Shown here piece after piece: positions 14,734-22,159 of a DNA stretch of 23,101 nucleotides. Numbering within the stretch: position 1 is the stretch's first letter; each line of letters starts with the position of its first letter. Source of the DNA: Methanobacteriota archaeon (GTDB taxonomy: Archaea; Hydrothermarchaeota; Hydrothermarchaeia; Hydrothermarchaeales; JACQPM01). Under the pieces are notes generated by a model that worked only from the letters and a program-made list of their open reading frames with translations, was not told the DNA's origin and made no database searches. The stretch spans positions 1-23,101 of the forward strand of contig JACQPM010000084.1 in the NCBI GenBank assembly GCA_016207475.1, written 5' to 3'. A program made the position numbers and the translations under genes.

Positions 14734-15894
14734 TTAGGGGACAGACTTCTTATAGTATATCTCCCTGTCCTGCTCCCAGACTATATGTACCACGCCAGTG
14801 GAGTCCACGGCTATGTCCGGGTTCTGGGATGTGGCCAGGTTGTAGGTAAGGCGGGTCTCGTCCACCATAATGGTGCCGTTGGAGTCGAGCCGCTTGTAAT
14901 AGAGCTCCTTGTTACCGTCCCTCTCATCCTCCCAGGCTATGTGGAGGCTGTCATCAGAGCCAACGGCTATCCTGGGCTTCCAGGAGGCGGCGCTGTCATT
15001 GGTGAGGCGGGTGTCGCCCATAAGGACGGCCCCGCTGGGCCCGAGCTTGGCGTAGTACACCTCCCAGTTCCCGTCCCTGTCGTCCACCCAGGTGATATAG
15101 ATGTTCTCCTTGGAGTCGAGGGCCATGTCCAGAGGGTTCGTGGATTGACCGCCCCCTCCTGAAACCTTGCTCGCGTTTACCAGGACCCTGCCGTTCAGGT
15201 CGAGCTTCGAGTAATAGATGGCGTAGGTCCCGTTCCGCAGGTCTGACCACGCTATGTGGGCATTGCTCAGGGGATCTACTGCAGCCGCTGGGCCCCAGTT
15301 CTCATAAAACGTGTCTGTGATGACCTTCTGGGAGATGACCGTCTTCCCGATGGTATCCAGCTTCGTGTACCCCAGCCCGGACCCGGGGGATCCGGCAGTA
15401 GGAAGCGAGTATACGATGCTGGGGTTCCCGTTGGGGTCCACGGCCAGGGAGGGCATGTCCCCACTGCCAAAGGTCGCCTGGGTCTCGTCCACGGCGGTGG
15501 ACCCGGAGGGGTTCAGCCTCTTATAGACGATGTTGTATCGCGTAGTCTTGTCCCTCCAGACGAGGTGGATATTGTCCAGGGGATCGACAGCTATGCCTGA
15601 CTCGAAGGCAGCGGGGGATCGATCCGTCAGCCTCTTGGTGAGGGCCGGGCTCCCATCGGGTGAGAGTTTCGCGTAGTAAGGGACTCCATTCTCGGCGTAT
15701 ATTATGTGGATGTTCCCGCTCCCGTCGATGGCCAGCTCCGGGACCTCGCTGTAAGCGGTAGTGTTGGTGAGCTGGGTATCCCCTGACCAGCCAGCTGGGA
15801 TGGCCGTCGCTGTATATGTGGTCAGGAGGGCCACGGCCAAGAGGATGGCCGCGGCAGAGATGGTAACCGGTCCTGACAGCCCCCGTGGCTCCAT
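14734..15894 (-). CDS. Secreted seven-bladed beta-propeller protein
   Basis: 386 residues with an N-terminal signal or anchor helix (about 11-32), followed by seven repeats of about 48 residues with the pattern 'P-x-IAVD-x-x-x-NIHI-x-W-x-D-x-RDGN-x-E-[IVL]-YY-x-KL-x-x-x-G...RLT'. Seven repeats fit one closed seven-bladed propeller that fills the whole mature protein; there is no C-terminal anchor. The longer frame could begin at 15966, but that part overlaps the TATA boxes of both divergent promoters. ATG 15894, 23 bases from a TATA box and opening into the signal sequence, is therefore preferred. It is first in a two-gene unit with the double propeller protein. Similar repeats occur in archaeal surface proteins of unknown role; no ligand can be proposed from sequence. 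Location upstream of the cytochrome operon on the same strand suggests a shared cell-surface setting. Confidence 0.83.
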   Translation of the reverse strand: MEPRGLSGPVTISAAAILLAVALLTTYTATAIPAGWSGDTQLTNTTAYSEVPELAIDGSGNIHIIYAENGVPYYAKLSPDGSPALTKRLTDRSPAAFESGIAVDPLDNIHLVWRDKTTRYNIVYKRLNPSGSTAVDETQATFGSGDMPSLAVDPNGNPSIVYSLPTAGSPGSGLGYTKLDTIGKTVISQKVITDTFYENWGPAAAVDPLSNAHIAWSDLRNGTYAIYYSKLDLNGRVLVNASKVSGGGGQSTNPLDMALDSKENIYITWVDDRDGNWEVYYAKLGPSGAVLMGDTRLTNDSAASWKPRIAVGSDDSLHIAWEDERDGNKELYYKRLDSNGTIMVDETRLTYNLATSQNPDIAVDSTGVVHIVWEQDREIYYKKSVP

Positions 15895-15916
15895 GATAAT
15901 AACCTGGGCCCGCCAG

Positions 15917-15925
15917 TTTATATAA
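15917..15925 (-). promoter_or_regulatory. TATA box of the propeller operon
   Basis: Minus strand TTATATAAA, with its near edge 23 bases from the ATG at 15894, predicting a leaderless or nearly leaderless mRNA. It lies about 44 bases from the oppositely directed TATA box of thermosome 2, so the 124-base gap 15895-16018 holds two back-to-back promoters. Confidence 0.65.
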
Positions 15926-15968
15926 TTGAGCTTGGGGTATGGGCCCCTCCGCCGGGACAGCCCCATAA

Positions 15969-15977
15969 TTTTATATA
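15969..15977 (+). promoter_or_regulatory. TATA box of thermosome 2
   Basis: TTTTATATA about 45 bases before the ATG at 16019; initiation near 15998-16002 leaves a short leader that includes GGAGGTG at 16006-16012. The layout matches thermosome 1. Confidence 0.7.
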
Positions 15978-16018
15978 GCCGTGTTACGATTTGTGAGAAA
16001 AGTTTGGAGGTGTATTTT

Positions 16019-17671
16019 ATGGCAGCTCAGATGGGTGGGCAGCCTATCCTGATATTATCGGAGAGGACCCAGAGGACGATGGGCAGGGACGCCCAGAGGT
16101 CGAATATCATGGCCGCCAGGGTCATAGCCGAGTCGGTGAAGACGACCCTGGGCCCCAGGGGCATGGACAAGATGCTCGTCGACTCCATGGGGGATATAGT
16201 GGTCACGAATGATGGAGTGACGATCCTCAAGGAGATGGACGTGGAGCACCCGGCCGCCAAGATGATGGTGGAGATCGCCAAGACCCAGGAGGACGAGGTG
16301 GGGGACGGCACCACCACCGCCGTAGTCATAGGGGGGGAGCTCCTGAAGAAGGCGGAGGACCTCCTGGACCAGGATATCCATCCGACGGTGGTGGCCCAGG
16401 GCTACAGGCTGGCCGCCGACAAGGCCCACGAGATCCTGGAGAAGATCGCCAAGAAGGTCTCGCCCGACGACAAGGCCCTCCTCAGGAAGGTAGCCATCAC
16501 GGCCATGACCGGCAAGGGGGCCGAGAAGTCCAAGGATTATCTGGCCGATCTGGTGGTGAAGGCCGTCCTGGCCGTTGCCGAGAAGGAGGGCGATAAGATC
16601 ACCATAGACACGGACCACATAAAGGTGGAGAAGAAGGCAGGCGGCGGGATCGAGGACACGGAGCTCATCCACGGCGTACTGATAGACAAGGAGAGGGTCC
16701 ACTCTGCCATGCCCAAGAGGGCGGAGAAGGCGAAGATCGCCCTCGTCAACTCGGCCATCGAGGTCAAGGAGACGGAGATCGACGCCGAGATCCGCATCAC
16801 AGACCCGACCCAGCTCAAGGCCTTCATCAGCGAAGAGGAGAAGATGCTCAAGGATATGGTTGGGAAGATCCAGGAGGTCGGGGCCAACGTCCTCTTCACC
16901 CAGAAGGGGATCGACGACCTTGCCCAACATTACCTCGCCAAGGCAGGGGTCTTCGCCGCCCGCAGGATAAAGAAGTCCGATATGGAGAAGCTGGCCAGGG
17001 CTACCGGAGCCAACATCGTCACCAACCTGGAGGACCTGACGAAGAAGGACCTGGGGTACGCAGGGATAGTGGAGGAGGTCAAGATAGGGGACGACGAGAT
17101 GATCTACGTCAAGGAGTGCAAGGACCCCAAGTCCGTCTCGATCCTCATCAGGGGCGGGACAGAGCACATCGTGGACGAGATCGAGAGGGCCATCGAGGAC
17201 TGCCTGGGGGTCGTGCCGGCGGCCATGAGGGACGGGAAGGTCGTGGCAGGCGGCGGAGCGCCCGAGATCGAGGTGGCGAAGCAGCTCAGGACCTACGCCA
17301 AGTCCGTGGGGGGCCGGGAGCAGCTGGCCATCGAGGCCTTCGCCGATGCCATGGAGGTGATACCCCGGGCCCTGGCCGAGAACGCGGGCCTGGACCCCAT
17401 CGACACCCTGGTGGACCTGAGGGCCAAGCACGAGAAGAACGGTACCACCTACGGGATAGACGTCTACGAGGGGAAGCCTAAGGACATGTTCGAGGAGGGG
17501 GTCATAGAACCCCTCAGGGTCAAGACGCAGGCGATAGACTCGGCCTCGGAGGTGGCGGTGATGATACTGAGGATAGACGACGTGATAGCTGCCACGAAGC
17601 TGTCCAAGGGCGAGGGAGGCCCGGGGATGCCGCCCGGCGGCGGCATGGGCGGCGGCGAGGAGTTCGACTAA
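16019..17671 (+). CDS. Thermosome subunit 2 (group II chaperonin)
   Basis: 550-residue chaperonin subunit, complete. Motifs: LGPRGMDKML (44-53), TNDGVTIL (63-70), nucleotide-binding GDGTT (95-99), the VVAGGGAPE segment in the second equatorial part, ILRIDD near the end, and the Gly/Met-rich tail ending GGGEEFD. An in-frame ATG at 15926 would add 31 residues but lies upstream of the TATA box. ATG 16019 has GGAGGTG 6 bases ahead and gives the same N-terminus as thermosome 1. The two copies share exact tracts (for example 36 bases at 16256-16291 against 1252-1287, inverted) but differ widely elsewhere, so they are diverged paralogues, probably alternative or co-assembling subunits. Its stop overlaps the convergent HisA-like stop by 4 bases (17668-17671). 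Confidence 0.98.
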   Translation: MAAQMGGQPILILSERTQRTMGRDAQRSNIMAARVIAESVKTTLGPRGMDKMLVDSMGDIVVTNDGVTILKEMDVEHPAAKMMVEIAKTQEDEVGDGTTTAVVIGGELLKKAEDLLDQDIHPTVVAQGYRLAADKAHEILEKIAKKVSPDDKALLRKVAITAMTGKGAEKSKDYLADLVVKAVLAVAEKEGDKITIDTDHIKVEKKAGGGIEDTELIHGVLIDKERVHSAMPKRAEKAKIALVNSAIEVKETEIDAEIRITDPTQLKAFISEEEKMLKDMVGKIQEVGANVLFTQKGIDDLAQHYLAKAGVFAARRIKKSDMEKLARATGANIVTNLEDLTKKDLGYAGIVEEVKIGDDEMIYVKECKDPKSVSILIRGGTEHIVDEIERAIEDCLGVVPAAMRDGKVVAGGGAPEIEVAKQLRTYAKSVGGREQLAIEAFADAMEVIPRALAENAGLDPIDTLVDLRAKHEKNGTTYGIDVYEGKPKDMFEEGVIEPLRVKTQAIDSASEVAVMILRIDDVIAATKLSKGEGGPGMPPGGGMGGGEEFD

Positions 17672-18321
17672 GGCCTGATAAGACCGCGATGGAGGGCGGT
17701 ACCCACAAGGGTACCGTCCACCCCCAGTTTTTCCAGATATTCTATATCCTCGCCCCTTATACCGCCGCCTACATATATCTCCAGTCCTCTCTTATCCAGG
17801 CCCCGAAGATACCCGAAGCTGGTACCGGAGAGGGTGCCCACAGCCCCGATCTCCAGCATTATAAACCTGCTCGCCCCATGGCCTTTGAGGACCTCCAGCG
17901 CCTCCAGAGGAGGCCTGGGGAGGAAGGAGGATATGACTGCCTCCTGCTTCATATCGAGGCTCACGATCTCCGCCCCATCCAGCTCCGCCAGGAGCGCCTC
18001 GCCCATGGTCTCGGTCCCCAGGATGATCTCGGCGTCTAGGCGCGATATCCTCTCCAGATCCCCCGGGGTCCTGATGCCGGCGTCCACCATCAGTTTCTTC
18101 ACCCCTGCGAGCTCCTCCAGGAGAGGGATGTCTGGCTTCCCGTGGACGACGCCGTCCAGGTCGGCCACGTAGAGCCTCTCGTAGGGCATCCGCCGGGCTA
18201 TCTCGAGGGGGTCTGGGGATGGGTAGAACACAGTCTCCAGGTCCCTGTACTCTTCCCTCCTCCCGCCCTTGCCGGCCACCGCCCTACCCCCCCTTATATC
18301 CAAGACCGGTATTATCTCCAT
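17668..18321 (-). CDS. HisA/HisF-related TIM-barrel protein
   Basis: 217 residues, the length and start (MEIIPVLDIRGGRAVAGKGG) of the archaeal HisA-like family found beside true HisA in methanogens and relatives. HisA itself isomerises ProFAR in histidine biosynthesis; this family's substrate is not established. The two catalytic aspartates of the HisA fold have counterparts (D8 in VLDIRGG and D123 in SLDMK), and the phosphate-binding loops VGGGIRG (184-190) and LVGTALHRG (205-213) are present, so it is probably an active enzyme on a phosphorylated substrate. The frame is open to 18414, but ATG 18321 is 22-31 bases from a TATA box (18343-18352) and gives the family's N-terminus. It is not in a histidine operon; its neighbours give no pathway. 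Confidence 0.86.
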   Translation of the reverse strand: MEIIPVLDIRGGRAVAGKGGRREEYRDLETVFYPSPDPLEIARRMPYERLYVADLDGVVHGKPDIPLLEELAGVKKLMVDAGIRTPGDLERISRLDAEIILGTETMGEALLAELDGAEIVSLDMKQEAVISSFLPRPPLEALEVLKGHGASRFIMLEIGAVGTLSGTSFGYLRGLDKRGLEIYVGGGIRGEDIEYLEKLGVDGTLVGTALHRGLIRP

Positions 18322-18342
18322 CCCTGGGGCCTCTCCGGGGGC

Positions 18343-18352
18343 CGATATAAAC
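18343..18352. promoter_or_regulatory. Shared TATA element between divergent genes
   Basis: CGATATAAAC. Read on the minus strand (GTTTATATCG) it sits 22-31 bases from the HisA-like ATG at 18321. Read on the plus strand (GATATAAAC) it sits about 30 bases from the GTG at 18380. One near-palindromic element may therefore serve both leaderless genes. Confidence 0.5.
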
Positions 18353-18379
18353 ATTTTTCCATCGTTAAGATTGGCCCTC

Positions 18380-19156
18380 GTGGTAGGGTGGTATGGGCTG
18401 CTCGCCATCGTCACGGAGATACCGAGGTTCTACTACAACGCCGTCAGGGAGCTGAAGGGCAGGGGGATACAGTTCCTGACCTTCGGCCTCGAGGACGAGA
18501 TACCATCTTATATCACGGTGGTCCTTACCAGCAGGGGGGAGAGGAAGCATGTCAGATCATCCTTTGTCGTGGCCCACGACGACCTGCCCATGGCCGTCAA
18601 CGAGTGCGTCAGGGCCCTCAATGGCCTTAGGAAAGACTACAGGAGGATTATCGTAGGTATAGACCCCGGTGCCAGCCTCGGAGTTGCCGTCCTGGCTGAC
18701 AGCAAGGTAATCGAGGCCCGCAATATCCTCTCCCCGGAGGGCGTACCGCCTGTCCTCAGGGGACTCTTGGAGAGCTACCCGGGGGCCGAGACGGTGATAA
18801 GGGTAGGGGATGGGGGGGGTATCTACTGCATGAGGGTCCTGAAGCTCCTCCAGGAGAACTTCGATGCGAGGATCGAGGTGGTGGACGAGACCTCTACCAC
18901 GCCTGCCCTGGGGAGAGAGGCGCCGGCGGGCCTGCGGGACGTGATAGCCGCCATCAACATCGCCCTGAAGGAGGGCAGCGTCCTGGAGAAGGCCATAGAA
19001 CTGGAGCCGACGCCAGGAGAGATAAAGAACCTCCAGAGGGAGAGCAGGGACCTGAGCGGGAATATCACGATCTCCAAAGGGCTGGCTGAGCGGGTCGCCA
19101 AGGGGGAGCTGACCCTGGAGGAGGCCGTCGAGGCCCACCGGAACAGCCACCTTTAA
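18380..19156 (+). CDS. RuvC/YqgF-like RNase H-fold protein (archaeal, DUF460-like)
   Basis: 258 residues from the GTG start. The C-terminal half has an RNase H/RuvC-like core: IIVGIDPGASLGVAVL (D95 as first acidic residue), VDETST (D169, E170; compare the DERxST motif of YqgF/RuvX) and LRDVIAAINIAL (D187, like the terminal D..AA of that family). This pattern is typical of predicted nucleases acting on nucleic acids; I place it near the archaeal DUF460/YqgF group. The first 90 residues are a smaller alpha/beta part without a recognised motif. No in-frame ATG lies between the TATA element at 18343-18352 and the conserved region; GTG 18380 (or TTG 18371) is the likely start. The next gene begins about 25-40 bases after its stop. 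Function is inferred from the fold only. Confidence 0.75.
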   Translation: MVGWYGLLAIVTEIPRFYYNAVRELKGRGIQFLTFGLEDEIPSYITVVLTSRGERKHVRSSFVVAHDDLPMAVNECVRALNGLRKDYRRIIVGIDPGASLGVAVLADSKVIEARNILSPEGVPPVLRGLLESYPGAETVIRVGDGGGIYCMRVLKLLQENFDARIEVVDETSTTPALGREAPAGLRDVIAAINIALKEGSVLEKAIELEPTPGEIKNLQRESRDLSGNITISKGLAERVAKGELTLEEAVEAHRNSHL

Positions 19157-19197
19157 GACTGGGGAACCCTATTACAGACGATGGGGGTGTCCTGTGG

Positions 19198-19332
19198 TTG
19201 TTCGTAGGTATAGGAGCGGTCTTCACCGGACTGGAGAACGTGGACTACCTGGAGGGCTTCCCCACCGTCTACTTCAAGAGGCTCTTCGCCCTCGTCCTAA
19301 TTGGCCTGGCCTTCCTCCTCCTGAGATCATGA
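19198..19332 (+). CDS. Tiny membrane protein, start uncertain
   Basis: About 44 residues, from a TTG at 19198 preceded by GGGGGTG (19183-19189). The product VGIGAVFTGLENVDY...FKRLFALVLIGLAFLLLRS has one or two hydrophobic segments around a short polar loop. Its TGA overlaps the ATG of the CPBP-family gene in an ATGA (19329-19332), the mark of translational coupling, which argues that it is real. An ATG at 19181 lies in the neighbouring frame and would join this frame if the run of five Gs at 19183-19187 had one more G, giving an N-terminus MGGVLWLFVG. A homopolymer sequencing error or a frameshift is therefore possible. A TATA-like CTTTAAGA at 19151-19158 is about 25-30 bases from that ATG. 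Family not recognised. Confidence 0.4.
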   Translation: MFVGIGAVFTGLENVDYLEGFPTVYFKRLFALVLIGLAFLLLRS

Positions 19333-19940
19333 GGAGGCTCGGGCTGGTAGCCCTGGGTCTGGGCCTCCTCCTGGCCACCTACCTCGTCCCCACCCGGAGC
19401 CTCTGGGAGTGGGCGGCCGTGGAGACCCTCGCCCTGACCCTGGTGCCCCTCCTGGCCTCCTGGGCCCTGGGCTTTGGGCCTGGGGACCTCGGCCTGACGC
19501 TGAAAGAATGGCGGCGGTCCGTCAGGTGGGCCGCCATCATGCTCGCCGCCGCCGCTCCCGTGATGCTCTACGCTTCTTACCTCCCCGAATTCAGGACCTA
19601 CTACCCCATCTGGGCCCCGGCCAGGGAGAGTATTCTCCACCTATTCCTCCTCTGGGCCCTCCTCCTGGTCCTGATGCTCAACGTGGAGTTCTTCTTCCGG
19701 GGCTTCCTCCTCTTCCACCTAGAGCCGGTTGCCGGCCACCTGGCCGTGGTCCTCCAGGCCCTGCCCTACGCCCTGGTCCACCTGGGGAAGCCATCCCTGG
19801 AGATACCCTACTCCCTCTTCGTTGGCATCGTCTTCGGGCTCGTGGCCCTCAGGACCCGTTCCGTCCTTGCTCCACTCATCACCCACTGGCTGGGAGCCGT
19901 CCTCTTCGACGCTCTGGTCCTGCTCGGACCAAAGTTTTAA
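19329..19940 (+). CDS. CPBP (CAAX/Abi)-family membrane protein, atypical active site
   Basis: 203 residues with about six or seven transmembrane helices. The C-terminal half matches CPBP intramembrane metalloproteases: NVEFFFRGFLL corresponds to the family's EExxxR motif, YALVHLGKP to the FxxxH motif, and PLITHWLGAVLFD to the third, H-containing motif. The first glutamate of EExxxR is replaced by valine (VEFFFR), so proteolytic activity is doubtful. ATG 19329 is chosen because it overlaps the stop of the tiny upstream ORF and opens straight into the first helix; the open frame further upstream has non-membrane composition. Archaeal members have no single known role (prenyl-protein processing and immunity-like functions are known elsewhere in the family). 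The TATA box of the next gene overlaps its stop codon. Confidence 0.82.
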   Translation: MRRLGLVALGLGLLLATYLVPTRSLWEWAAVETLALTLVPLLASWALGFGPGDLGLTLKEWRRSVRWAAIMLAAAAPVMLYASYLPEFRTYYPIWAPARESILHLFLLWALLLVLMLNVEFFFRGFLLFHLEPVAGHLAVVLQALPYALVHLGKPSLEIPYSLFVGIVFGLVALRTRSVLAPLITHWLGAVLFDALVLLGPKF

Positions 19941-19942
19941 AT
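19935..19942 (+). promoter_or_regulatory. TATA box of the UDP-glucose dehydrogenase gene
   Basis: TTTTAAAT, 25-32 bases before the ATG at 19967, overlapping the stop codon of the CPBP gene; it predicts a leaderless mRNA. Confidence 0.55.
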
Positions 19943-19966
19943 CCTGGGCTGTCAGAGGCGAGTAGG

Positions 19967-21253
19967 ATGAAGGTCTCCATCGTAGGCACCGGCTACGTGG
20001 GCCTCGTGACCGGGGTCTGCCTCGCAGAGCTGGGGCACGACGTCGTCTGCGTCGACGTGGCCAGGGATCGGGTCGAGAAGATAAACCAGGGCATACCGCC
20101 CATCTACGAGGAGCGTCTCGAAGAGATGCTCAGAGAGGGCCTCAGGCTGAGGAGGCTGAAGGCCACCACCGACCTGGGGGAGGCGGTGAGGGGTACGGAG
20201 CTATCCCTCATCTGCGTGGGCACACCCTCGGGCCTCCTGGACTACATAGACCTCAAGTATGTGGAAGAGGTGAGCAAGGAGATAGGGACGGTCCTGAAGG
20301 GCAAGGACGCCTACCACGTGGTGGTGGTCAAGTCCACCGTTGTTCCAGGGACGACGGAGCACGTAGTCATGCCGCTCCTGGAGCGCCACTCCGGTAAGAA
20401 GGCCGGCAAGGACTTCGGGGTATGCATGAACCCCGAGTTCCTGCGGGAAGGGAGGGCCATAGACGACTACATGCACCCTGACAGGATCGTGGTGGGAGGG
20501 ATCGATGGGAGGTCCACTGAGAAGCTCCTGGAGCTCTACAAAGGCTTCGACTGCCCCGTCCTCCGGACAAACCCCAAGACGGCCGAGATGGTCAAGTACG
20601 CCACGAACTCCTTCCTGGTGACGAAGATCAGCTTCATCAACGAGATAGGGAACATATGCAAGTCCCTGGGGATAGATGTCTACGAGGTGGCCAAGGGGGT
20701 GGGGATGGACTCCCGCATCTCCCCCCACTTCCTCAACGCAGGGATAGGCTTCGGGGGGTCCTGCTTCCCCAAGGATGTTAAAGCTCTGGTCGGCAAGGCG
20801 AAGGAGGTCTACTACCGCCCAATACTCCTCAACGCGGCCCTGGAGGTGAACGAGGCCCAGCCCCTCCGCCTGGTGGAGCTCCTGGAGCACCGCGCCGGCC
20901 CCCTGGAAGGGGTGGACGTGGTGGTCCTGGGTCTCGCCTTCAAGCCCGGCACAGACGACATGCGGGAGGCGCCTGCGATAAAGATAGTCCACAGCCTCCT
21001 CAAGAGGGGGGCGAAGGTCCACGTGACGGACCCCAAGGCCCTGGGGGAGGCGCGGAAGATCTTTGGGGACCACGAGGGGCTCGAGTATTGCGCCACCCCA
21101 CAGGAGGCGGTTGCCCGGGGCAGGTACGTCCTCATAGTCACGGAGTGGCCCGAGTTCCGGATCAAGGACCTTTACAGGGGCAAGGTGGTCCTGGATGGGC
21201 GGCGCGTAGAGGAGGCGAGGGCGGCGGAGGAGTACATAGGAATATGCTGGTGA
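19967..21253 (+). CDS. ugd: UDP-glucose 6-dehydrogenase
   Basis: 428 residues. Oxidises UDP-glucose twice with NAD to UDP-glucuronate in the cytosol. Domains: N-terminal NAD-binding Rossmann fold (GTGYVG at 7-12, acidic D30 favouring NAD), the SSxTVPPG-like loop KSTVVPGTT, NPEFLREG, a central helix region (VKYATNSFLVTKISFINEIGN), and the catalytic cysteine C266 in GFGGSCFPKD; then the UDP-binding C-terminal domain with VLGLAFKPGTDDMREAP. All key residues are present. The frame extends far upstream, but that part is the shadow of the CPBP gene; ATG 19967 gives the family N-terminus and lies 25 bases after a TATA box. Close relatives oxidise UDP-ManNAc or GDP-mannose; the neighbouring GalU and decarboxylase genes favour UDP-glucose. 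Starts the sugar-nucleotide cluster. Confidence 0.93.
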   Translation: MKVSIVGTGYVGLVTGVCLAELGHDVVCVDVARDRVEKINQGIPPIYEERLEEMLREGLRLRRLKATTDLGEAVRGTELSLICVGTPSGLLDYIDLKYVEEVSKEIGTVLKGKDAYHVVVVKSTVVPGTTEHVVMPLLERHSGKKAGKDFGVCMNPEFLREGRAIDDYMHPDRIVVGGIDGRSTEKLLELYKGFDCPVLRTNPKTAEMVKYATNSFLVTKISFINEIGNICKSLGIDVYEVAKGVGMDSRISPHFLNAGIGFGGSCFPKDVKALVGKAKEVYYRPILLNAALEVNEAQPLRLVELLEHRAGPLEGVDVVVLGLAFKPGTDDMREAPAIKIVHSLLKRGAKVHVTDPKALGEARKIFGDHEGLEYCATPQEAVARGRYVLIVTEWPEFRIKDLYRGKVVLDGRRVEEARAAEEYIGICW

Positions 21254-21264
21254 GAGCCCTGGGG

Positions 21265-21276
21265 AAAATTAAATAA
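21265..21276 (+). promoter_or_regulatory. TATA box of the galU-like gene
   Basis: AAAATTAAATAA, ending 26 bases before the ATG at 21302. A GGGTGAT segment at 21292-21298 lies close to the start and could act as a ribosome site, so this gene may also be read from the upstream transcript. Confidence 0.55.
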
Positions 21277-21301
21277 GAGCCAAGGCTACCAGGGTGATAC
21301 C

Positions 21302-22159
21302 ATGAAGGCCGTCATCCCAGCCGCGGGCCTCGGGACGAGGTTCCTGCCGGCCACCAAGGCCCAGCCCAAGGAGATGCTCCCGGTCTACGACAAGCCCACC
21401 ATCCAGTACGTGGTGGAAGAAGCGATAGCCTCCGGGATCGAGGACATCCTCATCATAACCGGCCGCGGGAAGAGGGCCATCGAGGACCACTTCGACAAGT
21501 CCGTGGAGCTGGAGCTGTCCCTGAGGAACTCCGGGAAGGGGCACTACCTGGAGGAGATAGAGGCCATATCCAACATGGGGTGCATCCATTTCATCCGCCA
21601 GAAGGAGCAGAAGGGCCTGGGGGATGCGATCTACTGCGCCCGGAAGCACGTGGCAGGGGAACCCTTCGCGGTCCTCCTGGGAGATACCATAACCATGGCC
21701 CCCGTCCCGTGCACGAAGCAGCTGATGGATATCTTCGACAAGTACAAGGGCTCCGTCATCGCCGTCGAGCGGGTCCCGAGGGAGAAGATTGGGAGCTACG
21801 GGATAATCAAGGCGAAGCCCGTGGACCACATCTACGAGGTGGAGGACCTGGTGGAGAAGCCCAGGCCAGAGGAGGCCCCCTCCGACCTGGGGATCATAGG
21901 GCGGTACATCCTCCAGCCCGAGATCTTCCGGTGCCTGGAGGAGGTGAAGCCGGGGGTGGGGGACGAGATCCAGCTCACCGACGCCCTCAAGGTCCTGAAC
22001 TACACCCAGAGGATCTACGCCTACGAGTTCAAGGGGCGGCGCTACGACATAGGGAACAAGCTCGACTGGCTCAAGTCCTCCATAGAGATCGCCCTGAACA
22101 ACGGCGAGATCAGGGGAGAGCTGATGGAGTTCCTGAAGGGGATAAAGGAGGCTAGATGA
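21302..22159 (+). CDS. galU: UTP-glucose-1-phosphate uridylyltransferase
   Basis: 285 residues, the normal length for GalU. Makes UDP-glucose from UTP and glucose-1-phosphate. The nucleotide-binding signature is complete: AAGLGTRFLPATKAQPKEML at residues 7-26, where the ATK-PKEMLP form marks GalU rather than RmlA. The metal-binding aspartate is in LLGDTI (D128); EKPRPEEAPS and the GRYILQPEIF segment are typical of GalU. The product feeds the dehydrogenase encoded just upstream. The stop overlaps the next gene's ATG (22156-22159, ATGA), so the two are coupled. Thymidylyltransferase activity cannot be excluded, but the motif form argues against it. Confidence 0.93.
   Translation: MKAVIPAAGLGTRFLPATKAQPKEMLPVYDKPTIQYVVEEAIASGIEDILIITGRGKRAIEDHFDKSVELELSLRNSGKGHYLEEIEAISNMGCIHFIRQKEQKGLGDAIYCARKHVAGEPFAVLLGDTITMAPVPCTKQLMDIFDKYKGSVIAVERVPREKIGSYGIIKAKPVDHIYEVEDLVEKPRPEEAPSDLGIIGRYILQPEIFRCLEEVKPGVGDEIQLTDALKVLNYTQRIYAYEFKGRRYDIGNKLDWLKSSIEIALNNGEIRGELMEFLKGIKEAR

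Noticed and set aside
15895..15966. 24-residue N-terminal extension of the seven-bladed propeller protein
   Set aside because: The region holds a minus-strand TATA box at 15917-15925, and the extension separates the signal sequence from the N-terminus.
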